Shown: piece by piece, positions 54,728 to 64,000 of the stretch
Numbering within the stretch: the stretch's first letter is position 1
Layout: each line of letters opens with the position of its first letter
Program-made: the position numbers and the translations under genes
Source: Aureimonas endophytica
Lineage (GTDB): Bacteria; Pseudomonadota; Alphaproteobacteria; Rhizobiales; Rhizobiaceae
DNA: 64,000 nt
NCBI RefSeq assembly: GCF_014642635.1
Contig: NZ_BMIQ01000003.1
Span: 125,255-189,254, forward strand
Direction: 5' to 3'
Notes under the pieces: model-generated
The model's database searches: none
Told to the model about the DNA's origin: nothing
The model's input: only the letters and a program-made list of their open reading frames with translations

Positions 54728-55654
54728 ATGAAGTCGTATCTCGTGGCCGCCGCATTGGCGCTGTCCTGCTCGGCCAGCGCGCAGGGAGCCGAGCGGATCG
54801 GCGTAGTCATGGGCATGCTCCAGACCAACTTCCAGTCGCTGATCGTCAACGGCATGAAGGACCATGCCGGCAAGATTGGCGTTGACCTCCAGATCGAGGA
54901 CGCGGCCAACGATGTGAACCGCCAGGTCGATGCGGTGCGCAACTTCGCCACTGGCGGCGTGTCCGCGATCATCGTCGACCCGATCGACTCCGACAGCACC
55001 GCTACGATGAGCAAGATCGCCGCCGATGCGGGCATCCCCCTCGTCTACGTGAACATCCAGCCCTCCGACCTCGCCTCCCTCACGGGCAAGCAGGCCTTCG
55101 TCGGGTCCGACGAGAAAGAGTCCGGGACGTTGCAGACCAAGGAGGTCTGCCGCCGCCTCGGCGGCAAGGGCGACGTCGTCGTCATGGTAGGAGACCTGAC
55201 CAGCCAGACCGCGCGTCAGCGCACCGCGGACATCCACGACGTCCTGAAGACGCCGGAGTGCCAGGGCATGAAGGTCGTCCAAGAGCAGGTGGGCAACTGG
55301 GGCCGTGTCGAAGGCTCCGACCTTGTCTCGAACTGGTTGACCTCGGGCGTATCCTTCGATGCCGTGATCGCCAACAACGACGAGATGGCTCTTGGAGCGA
55401 GCAACGCGCTCAAGGCGGCCAACGCCTCGAAGGACATCCTCGTCGCGGGCATCGACGCTACCCCGGACGCGCTGACGGCGATGAAGGCTGGCGATCTCCA
55501 CGTCACCGTGTTCCAGGATGCCAAGGGGCAAGGCGTCGGCGCGATCGACACGGCGCTGAAGGCGGCGCGCGGCGAGAAGTTCGAGAACGTCGTCTGGATC
55601 CCGTTCGAACTCGTCACGCCCGAGAACATGCCCGAGTACGAAGCGAGAAACTGA
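54728..55654 (+). CDS. Sugar ABC transporter substrate-binding protein (MocB/IatA-like)
   Basis: A 308-residue periplasmic protein with signal peptide at 1-20 (MKSYLVAAALALSCSASAQG) and the two-lobed fold of pentose/inositol binding proteins (MGMLQTNFQSLIVNGMKDHA, SAIIVDPIDSDSTATMSKIA, VAGIDATPDALTAMKAG). The closest types are rhizopine-binding MocB and inositol-binding proteins. No permease or ATPase gene is adjacent in the window, so it must use a transporter encoded elsewhere. Site 3 lies upstream. Confidence 0.88.
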   Translation: MKSYLVAAALALSCSASAQGAERIGVVMGMLQTNFQSLIVNGMKDHAGKIGVDLQIEDAANDVNRQVDAVRNFATGGVSAIIVDPIDSDSTATMSKIAADAGIPLVYVNIQPSDLASLTGKQAFVGSDEKESGTLQTKEVCRRLGGKGDVVVMVGDLTSQTARQRTADIHDVLKTPECQGMKVVQEQVGNWGRVEGSDLVSNWLTSGVSFDAVIANNDEMALGASNALKAANASKDILVAGIDATPDALTAMKAGDLHVTVFQDAKGQGVGAIDTALKAARGEKFENVVWIPFELVTPENMPEYEARN

Positions 55655-55951
55655 TCTGGCGCTCTCGGCAACGGGACGGCCGCATCCTGGCAAGCGAGCG
55701 TGCAGGAAGCGGCAGCCGCGGCCGTGATCGATCCATGCCGCCGCCGCAGGTAGCGGTCTCGCTGGAGAGTGCCGCACCAGCCGGCTCATGCCAGGCGGCG
55801 GCAGCCTCGCGGTCGGGTCTCACGATCGCGTCCTCCGGGAGCAGTTCCTGCTTCCGGCATGGCGCTCGTTCGATCTCTCGAACCGATCGACGGACATCCC
55901 GACACCGCATCAGCCAGCGTCCCGGGGACGCGGATGACAGGAGAAGTGCCC

Positions 55952-57061
55952 ATGAAAACCCGAGCCGCCGTCGCATTCGAGGCCAAGAGGCCCCTCGAGA
56001 TCGTGGAACTCGACCTCGAGGGGCCGAAGCCCGGCGAGGTCCTCGTCGAGATCATGGGGACGGGCATCTGCCACACCGACGCCTACACGCTGGACGGCCT
56101 CGACTCCGAGGGCCTGTTCCCCTCCGTCCTCGGACACGAGGGTGCGGGCATCGTCCGCGAGGTTGGGGCCGGCGTAACCTATGTCGAGCCCGGCGACCAC
56201 GTGATCCCGCTCTACACACCCGAATGCCGCCAGTGCAAATCCTGCCTGTCCGGCAAGACCAACCTCTGCACCGCGATCCGCGCCACACAGGGCAAGGGCG
56301 TAATGCCCGACGGCACGACCCGCTTCTCCTACAAGGGGGAGCCGATCTTCCACTACATGGGTTGCTCGACCTTCTCGAACTTCACCGTCCTGCCCGAGAT
56401 CGCGGTCGCCAAGATCCGCAGGGACGCGCCCTTCCGCACCACCTGTTACTGCGGCTGCGGCGTGACGACGGGCGTCGGCGCGGTCACCAAGACCGCCAAG
56501 GTCGAGCCGGGCTCGAACGTCGTCGTTTTCGGCCTCGGGGGCATTGGTCTCAACGTAATCCAGGGTGCCCGGATGGTCGGGGCGGACAAGATCGTCGGCG
56601 TCGACCTCAACAACGACAAGGCCGAATGGGGCCGCCGCTTCGGCATGACCCACTTCGTCAATCCGAGGGAGATCGAGGGCGACATCGTCCAGCACCTCGT
56701 AGCCCTCACGGATGGCGGCGCCGACTACACCTTCGACTGCACGGGCAACACCACGGTCATGCGCCAGGCGCTAGAGGCCTGCCACCGCGGCTGGGGCGTA
56801 TCGGTCGTGATCGGAGTCGCGGAAGCGGGCAAGGAAATCTCGACGCGTCCGTTCCAGCTCGTGACGGGCCGCGTCTGGAAGGGCTCGGCCTTCGGCGGCG
56901 CGAAGGGCCGCACGGACGTCCCGAAGATCGTCGACTGGTACATGAACGGGAAGCTCGAGATCGACCCGATGATCACCCACACCCTCAGCCTCGAGGAGAT
57001 CAATAAGGGCTTCGACCTCATGCACGAGGGCAAGTCGATCAGGTCCGTCGTCGTGTTCTGA
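55952..57061 (+). CDS. frmA: S-(hydroxymethyl)glutathione dehydrogenase / class III alcohol dehydrogenase
   Basis: A 369-residue zinc ADH: catalytic zinc Cys in [12 protein letters not shown] and His in LGHEGAGIV, structural zinc cysteines in [17 protein letters not shown], the NAD loop [14 protein letters not shown] and the class [11 protein letters not shown] segment. It oxidises the glutathione adduct of formaldehyde. Its placement after the oxygenase, ferredoxin and binding-protein genes suggests it removes formaldehyde freed by O-demethylation. The ATG at 55952 follows GGAGAAG; it lies 297 bp after the previous gene. Confidence 0.93.
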   Translation: MKTRAAVAFEAKRPLEIVELDLEGPKPGEVLVEIMGTGICHTDAYTLDGLDSEGLFPSVLGHEGAGIVREVGAGVTYVEPGDHVIPLYTPECRQCKSCLSGKTNLCTAIRATQGKGVMPDGTTRFSYKGEPIFHYMGCSTFSNFTVLPEIAVAKIRRDAPFRTTCYCGCGVTTGVGAVTKTAKVEPGSNVVVFGLGGIGLNVIQGARMVGADKIVGVDLNNDKAEWGRRFGMTHFVNPREIEGDIVQHLVALTDGGADYTFDCTGNTTVMRQALEACHRGWGVSVVIGVAEAGKEISTRPFQLVTGRVWKGSAFGGAKGRTDVPKIVDWYMNGKLEIDPMITHTLSLEEINKGFDLMHEGKSIRSVVVF

Positions 57062-59436
<2,375 letters not shown>

Positions 59437-59572
59437 ACGCGCCTCCATGGTGGCCACCCGGCCGCCGAGCCCAGCATCCATGAAACGGACGGTGCCGTCC
59501 TCCCTCGCCGGGAGACGGCGGCGCCGTGTTGGCGGACGCGCCCCGCGCCCAGCCGCAGACAAGGCTGAACCC

Positions 59573-61036
59573 ATGATCCCCGACAGTCCCCGCATCGCCG
59601 CGAACCGTGCGGCCATTCTCACGATCATCCTCGTCAGCTACGTGATGATCGTGCTCGACACGTCCGTCGTCCTGACGGGTCTGCCGAAGATTCAGGCCGA
59701 GCTCGGCTTCACCGCCGCAGGCCTGTCCTGGGTGCAGAGTGCCTATACGCTGACCTTCGGCGGCTTCCTCCTCGTCGGCGCACGCGCGGGCGACATCCTG
59801 GGCCGCAGGCGCATGTTCGTCCTCGGCCTCGGCATCTTCACGCTGGCTTCCCTCGCGATCGGCGTCGCCCAGTCCCCCGGCTTCCTGATCGCCTCCCGGG
59901 CGATCCAGGGCGTGGGGGCCGCGATCCTCGCGCCGTCCACGCTCGCCATCCTCCAGACGAACTTCCCGCAGGGACCCGAGCGCACCCGTGCCGTCGCCTA
60001 CTACGGCGCTTCGGCAGGGATCGGCGCCAGCGTCGGCCTCGTGCTCGGCGGCATCCTCGCGGATTGGACCTCATGGAGGGTCGGGTTTTTCGTCAACCTG
60101 CCGATCGGCATCGGCATGATCCTCGCGACCTACCGCTACATCTCCGAGACCGAGCGCCGCCCGGGCCGTTTCGACATCGTCGGCGGCGTGACTTCGACGC
60201 TTGGGATGACGGCCCTCGTCTACGGTCTCGTCCGGTCCGCGGAGAGCGGCTGGAGCGACGCGATGACCCTGTCGTCGTTAGGTGCCGGCATCGCATTCCT
60301 CGTCGCTTTCGTCCTCAACGAGGGACGGGTCTCGCAGCCGATCATGCCGCTCCGGCTGTTCGCCAACCGGGAGCGGATCGGTGCCTACGTGGCCCGCGTC
60401 CTGTTCCTTGGCGCGATGATCGGATTCTTCTTCTTCACCACCCAGTTCCTGCAAGGCGTTGCCGGGTTCGACGCCCTCCAGACCGGCGCAGCGTTCCTGC
60501 CGATGACGGTGACGAACTTCGTCCTGGCCATGATGGTGCCACGTCTCACCCAACGCTTCGGAAACTCCCGGCTGCTTGCCTGCGGCCTCGCCGTCACGGC
60601 GGTCGGGATGGTCTGGCTTAGCCGCGTCTCGATGGATCCGTCCTACTTCCTCGACATCGCACTGCCGATGGTGCTGGTCGGTTTCGGACAGGGCATCACG
60701 CTGAGCCCCCTGACGGTCGCCGGCGTGAAGGACGTGGCGTCGGCGGACGCGGGCGCCGCGTCGGGCATCGTCAACGTCGCCCACCAATTTGGCAACTCGC
60801 TGGGGCTCGCGGTTCTGGTCGCCGTGGCGGGGGTCGGCGCAGGCTCCCTCGGAGGCCGCCAACTCCTGGCCTACAGGGCGGAGACAGCCCTCGAGGGCAG
60901 CTCGGTGATGCTGGTCCTGGCGCTCCTCGCGGTCCTTCTGCTGATCGTCCGGCCCACGCGAAACCCGAGGACGTCGACGCTTCCGGAAGAGACGTTCGCG
61001 CTTCCGGCCGTAGCACCGGAAGCGACGTCGCGGTGA
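59573..61036 (+). CDS. MFS drug efflux transporter, DHA2 family (EmrB/QacA-like)
   Basis: A 487-residue inner-membrane protein with about 14 hydrophobic segments. Motifs include VLDTSVVLTGLPKIQ in helix 1, GARAGDILGRRRMF (motif A), and SRAIQGVGAAILAPSTLAIL. Such proteins export toxic compounds by proton antiport. The ATG at 59573 (MIPDSPRIA) is chosen because the upstream open frame to 59447 is Arg/Pro-rich. Confidence 0.88.
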   Translation: MIPDSPRIAANRAAILTIILVSYVMIVLDTSVVLTGLPKIQAELGFTAAGLSWVQSAYTLTFGGFLLVGARAGDILGRRRMFVLGLGIFTLASLAIGVAQSPGFLIASRAIQGVGAAILAPSTLAILQTNFPQGPERTRAVAYYGASAGIGASVGLVLGGILADWTSWRVGFFVNLPIGIGMILATYRYISETERRPGRFDIVGGVTSTLGMTALVYGLVRSAESGWSDAMTLSSLGAGIAFLVAFVLNEGRVSQPIMPLRLFANRERIGAYVARVLFLGAMIGFFFFTTQFLQGVAGFDALQTGAAFLPMTVTNFVLAMMVPRLTQRFGNSRLLACGLAVTAVGMVWLSRVSMDPSYFLDIALPMVLVGFGQGITLSPLTVAGVKDVASADAGAASGIVNVAHQFGNSLGLAVLVAVAGVGAGSLGGRQLLAYRAETALEGSSVMLVLALLAVLLLIVRPTRNPRTSTLPEETFALPAVAPEATSR

Positions 61037-61101
61037 ACCCGCGCCATCGAAGTCCGTCCGTGGCCACCGCCGGCCGGAACCCGAATAAGGGAACATTCCC
61101 C

Positions 61102-62196
61102 ATGACCCCGAGAAAGAGCACCACGCGGCTCGTTCACCTCACCCTCCTGTCGGGACTGCTCGCGTTTCCGATCGGGGCCTTCGCCCAGGACGCGCGTAAG
61201 GTCGAGCCGCTTGTCATCGCGGAGCAAGGCAGCTTCGCGGTCGGTGGAACGGTTTCCACTACACCGGGGACCTTCGATCCTCTTAAGCCGCTGGTTCCGG
61301 CCGGCCAGACGTATCACGGCGATCATGCCTATGCGTTCTACCAGATCCCCGTGAACCCGAAGCCTCTTCCCGTCGTCATGTGGCATGGCGCGGGCCAGTT
61401 CTCGAAGACATGGGAGACGACGCCCGACGGTCGGGAGGGCTTCCAGAACATCTTCCTCAGGCGGGGCTACTCGACCTACCTCATCGACCAACCGCGTCGC
61501 GGCAATGCGGGGCGCAGCACGGTCGAGGCAACCGTGGGCCCGACACCCGACGAGCAGTTCTGGTTCGGCCAGTTCCGCGTCGGGATCTGGCCCGACTACT
61601 TCGACGGCGTCCAGTTCCCGCGGGACGCTGACTCCCTGAACCAGTACTTCCGGGCGATGACACCCAACACGGGGCCGTTCGACATCGGCGTCATCTCCGA
61701 CGCCGTGTCGGCCCTGTTCGACCGGATCGGGCCTGGCATCCTTTTCACCCATTCGCAGAGCGGCGGGCCCGGTTGGATCACGGCAATCAAGAATCCCAAC
61801 GTCAAGGCGATCGTCGCGTTCGAGCCCGGCAGTAACTTCGCGTTCCCCGAAGGCGAGATGCCGGCCGACATTCCCAGCAGCTTCGACACGGTGAAGGGGT
61901 CGCCGGTGCCGATGGACGACTTCATGAAGCTCACCCGGATCCCGATCGTCATCTACTACGGGGACAACATCCCGGACGAGCCGACGGCGGTCCCGACCCA
62001 GGACGCATGGCGCGCGCGTCTGGAGATGGCGCGGGAATGGCGCGATGCCGTGAACAGGCACGGCGGCGACGTCACCGTCGTCCACCTGCCAGAGATCGGG
62101 ATCCGCGGGAACACGCACTTTGCCTTCTCCGACCTCAACAACGTCCAGATCGCGGACCTCGTGTCCAAGTTCCTGGCGGAGAAGCGTCTGGACTGA
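61102..62196 (+). CDS. Secreted alpha/beta hydrolase
   Basis: A 364-residue protein with a signal peptide (LVHLTLLSGLLAFPIGAFAQ). The hydrolase domain has VVMWHGAGQFSKTWET (oxyanion hole), YLIDQPRRGNAG, the nucleophile Ser in THSQSGGPGW, and likely Asp/His in the C-terminal YYGDNI and RGNTHFAF segments. It resembles secreted esterases of unknown substrate. It follows the MFS gene by 65 bp. Confidence 0.82.
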   Translation: MTPRKSTTRLVHLTLLSGLLAFPIGAFAQDARKVEPLVIAEQGSFAVGGTVSTTPGTFDPLKPLVPAGQTYHGDHAYAFYQIPVNPKPLPVVMWHGAGQFSKTWETTPDGREGFQNIFLRRGYSTYLIDQPRRGNAGRSTVEATVGPTPDEQFWFGQFRVGIWPDYFDGVQFPRDADSLNQYFRAMTPNTGPFDIGVISDAVSALFDRIGPGILFTHSQSGGPGWITAIKNPNVKAIVAFEPGSNFAFPEGEMPADIPSSFDTVKGSPVPMDDFMKLTRIPIVIYYGDNIPDEPTAVPTQDAWRARLEMAREWRDAVNRHGGDVTVVHLPEIGIRGNTHFAFSDLNNVQIADLVSKFLAEKRLD

Positions 62197-62321
62197 GAAA
62201 AGCCGCCTGCGGCAGGCCGGCGCATTCTCCGGGAACGAGCGAGCCGAGTGCGCGCGGCTCGCCAACCTCCGGGACACGCTGCCGTCGACCTCGGCCTTCG
62301 ACGATCGAACCGGAGACATCC

Positions 62322-62912
62322 ATGACCAACGTGCTGATTCTGGGCGCCAACGGGCAGATCGCCCGCGTAGCCACCAAGCTGTTCCTCGAGACGACGGACG
62401 CCCACCTCACTCTCTTGCTGCGGAAGGCGAGGCGTCTTGGAGCGGTCGATGCCGGCCGCGTCGACGTTGTTGAGGCCGACGTTCTGGACGAGCGTGCCCT
62501 GGCTTCCGCGATGCAGGGGCAAGACGTCGTCTACGCTAATCTCGCGGGCTCGCTCGCGGAGCAGGCGCGGGCAATCGTTTCGGCGATGTCTGCCGCCGGG
62601 ATCAAGCGCCTGCTCTTCGTCAGCTCGATGGGGGTCCACGACGAGATTCCCGGCGAGCGTCATGGCGCGATCCTGGATCCCTACCGCAACGCGACCCGGA
62701 TCATCGAGGCCTCCGATCTCGACTACACCATCCTGCGTCCCGCTTGGCTCAACGACCGGGACGAGGTCGCCTACGGCACCACGCAGAAGGGTGAGACGTT
62801 CAAGAACCCCGCGGCGACGGTGTCGCGGAAAAGCGTCGCCGACATGGTGGTGAGGTTGGCGACGACCCCTGGGTTGGAGAACCGTCACAGTATCGGCATC
62901 CACCGGGCTTGA
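62322..62912 (+). CDS. NAD(P)-binding atypical SDR (NmrA/YwnB-like)
   Basis: A 196-residue single Rossmann domain: LILGANGQIARVA loop, VDVVEADVLDERALASAM, LLFVSSMGVHDEIPG and YTILRPAWL. It lacks a clear catalytic Tyr-x3-Lys, so it may be a redox sensor or a reductase of a non-classical type. The ATG at 62322 follows CGGAGAC. Confidence 0.82.
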   Translation: MTNVLILGANGQIARVATKLFLETTDAHLTLLLRKARRLGAVDAGRVDVVEADVLDERALASAMQGQDVVYANLAGSLAEQARAIVSAMSAAGIKRLLFVSSMGVHDEIPGERHGAILDPYRNATRIIEASDLDYTILRPAWLNDRDEVAYGTTQKGETFKNPAATVSRKSVADMVVRLATTPGLENRHSIGIHRA

Positions 62913-63048
62913 TGCCTTGGGGCGCAGGGGTGCAGCCGTCGCCTGACTGAAACCTGCGGACGGCATCAGGATCACTGCGAGAGATACCTGCCCGTCGGTC
63001 GCTTCGGCGGTAGATGGGAGCGAAGTCCGCAGCGCGGGGCTGGACGAC

Positions 63049-64000
63049 ATGCACGCCTTTGAAGCCATCTTGGCGCTTCTCATGGGAGCGACGATCCTGT
63101 CCTCGTTCGCCAAGCGCGTCGGGGTGCCATATCCCACGATCCTCGCGGTCGGCGGCGCCGTCCTCGCCTTCATCCCCGGCGCGCCGCGCATCGAGCTTCC
63201 GCCGGAGCTGATCCTCGCACTTTTCGTCGCCCCGGTCCTGCTCGACGCCGCCTACGACGCCTCGTTCCGAGACCTGCGCGCCAACTGGCTGCCCGTGGGC
63301 TCGCTGGTTCTGGTCGCCGTCGGCCTGACGACCATGGCGGTGGCCGTCACGGCCCGTTGGTTCTTTCCCGACATGCCCTTGGCGGTCGGCATCGCGCTGG
63401 GTGCGATCCTCGCGCCACCGGACGCGGTCGCGGCGCTTGCGGTCCTGCGGCAGGTCAGCCCACCCTATCGCATCCGGGTCATCCTCGAGGGCGAGAGCCT
63501 CCTGAACGACGCCTCGGCCCTCCTGATCTACAGGCTCGCCGTCGGAGCGGTGACGGCGGGAAGCTTCAGCGTAACGGACGCCGCCCCGACCTTCGCCGTC
63601 GTGGTGTTCGGCAGCATCCTCGCCGGCTGGGCCCTTGCCTGGCCGATCGGACGGGCGACCGCACGGATTCAAAGCGCGCCGGAGTCCGTCGTCCTCCAGT
63701 TCGTCGTCACCTTCGGCGCATGGCTGCTTGCCGAGCGGCTCGGCCTGTCGGGCGTCGTGACCGTCGTGGTGCTCGGACTGACGCTCGCGCGCAAGAACAC
63801 CGCCGCCCTGACTGCACGCATCCGGGTGCCCTCGTTCGCCATCTGGGAGACCGTCACGATGGTCCTCAACGTCATGGCGTTCACGCTGGTCGGGCTGGAG
63901 ATCGGGCCGATCGTGGACAACGTGAGCGGTGCCGAGCTCAGGGGTCTTCTGGTCGGATCGGTGACCGTGCTCGGCGTCGTCATCTTGGTGCGACTCGCCT
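63049..64000 (+). CDS. Na+/H+ antiporter, CPA1 family (5' part)
   Basis: The frame runs from ATG 63049 past the end of the window (317 residues seen). It has about nine hydrophobic segments. The family signature is visible in GAILAPPDAVAALAVL and in LEGESLLNDASALLIYRLAVG, where the acidic pair takes part in proton/sodium exchange. It is likely of the NhaP/YjcE group. Its promoter would lie in the 136 bp before it. Confidence 0.88.
   Translation, partial: MHAFEAILALLMGATILSSFAKRVGVPYPTILAVGGAVLAFIPGAPRIELPPELILALFVAPVLLDAAYDASFRDLRANWLPVGSLVLVAVGLTTMAVAVTARWFFPDMPLAVGIALGAILAPPDAVAALAVLRQVSPPYRIRVILEGESLLNDASALLIYRLAVGAVTAGSFSVTDAAPTFAVVVFGSILAGWALAWPIGRATARIQSAPESVVLQFVVTFGAWLLAERLGLSGVVTVVVLGLTLARKNTAALTARIRVPSFAIWETVTMVLNVMAFTLVGLEIGPIVDNVSGAELRGLLVGSVTVLGVVILVRLA

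Overview
The window is GC-rich with strongly GC-ending codons, and its gene families are typical of Alphaproteobacteria: MocE-type ferredoxin, glutathione-dependent formaldehyde dehydrogenase, PaoBC-like aldehyde oxidase, many aldo/keto reductases, DUF5623, and IS5/IS481/ISL3/IS1182 elements. A sphingomonad or a rhizobiales-like soil or plant bacterium is my best guess, with low certainty at genus level. No replication, conjugation or rRNA/tRNA genes were seen, so I cannot say whether this is chromosome or a large plasmid.

Layout. (1) 1-13261 is a redox/detoxification block. It holds the end of a molybdenum hydroxylase operon, an aldo/keto reductase, a GST, a LysR regulator, and a long minus-strand run (MFS exporter, RibD/DHFR-like reductase, two SDRs, two aldo/keto reductases, secreted cupin) facing a divergent LysR gene. 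(2) About 13262-49770 is an accessory island of roughly 36 kb with mixed base composition, many insertion sequences (intact, decayed and nested) and probable defence and toxin-antitoxin genes. It contains a 1522-aa protein with a PD-(D/E)xK-like N-terminus and a P-loop NTPase. Convergent with that gene is a minus-strand XRE/TIR-like/HEPN operon. Further on are DUF5623 and other unknown genes, a serine recombinase, VapBC, an M15 peptidase/DUF900 hydrolase operon cut by an IS481 element, and a four-gene operon ending in a tyrosine recombinase. Next come a 1333-aa nuclease-like/NACHT protein, an IS5 element, and a run of toxin-antitoxin modules (HigBA-like, orphan HigA, TacAT-like, an orphan DUF2442 antitoxin, a second VapBC) mixed with ISL3 and IS1182 remnants. 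(3) About 49775-57061 resembles a rhizopine/methylated-inositol catabolic locus: Rieske ferredoxin, ferredoxin reductase, TIM-barrel isomerase, membrane di-iron hydroxylase, LacI regulator, sugar-binding protein and formaldehyde dehydrogenase. Three related palindromic sites suggest one regulon. (4) 57062-64000 returns to redox genes: two aldo/keto reductases, a DHA2-type MFS exporter, a secreted alpha/beta hydrolase, a NAD(P)-binding protein and the start of a Na+/H+ antiporter.

How the parts work together. Blocks 1 and 4 carry the same gene families (close aldo/keto reductase paralogues, MFS exporters), so the island and the moc-like locus sit inside one redox/stress neighbourhood. In block 3 the oxygenase, ferredoxin and reductase could form an electron chain for oxidative O-demethylation, with the formaldehyde released being removed by the class III dehydrogenase. 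The most interesting candidates for undescribed biology are the XRE/TIR-like/HEPN operon with its convergent nuclease-NTPase gene, the recombinase operon carrying a nuclease-like protein, and the palindrome-linked moc-like regulon. All functional calls come from reading motifs; no database search was possible.
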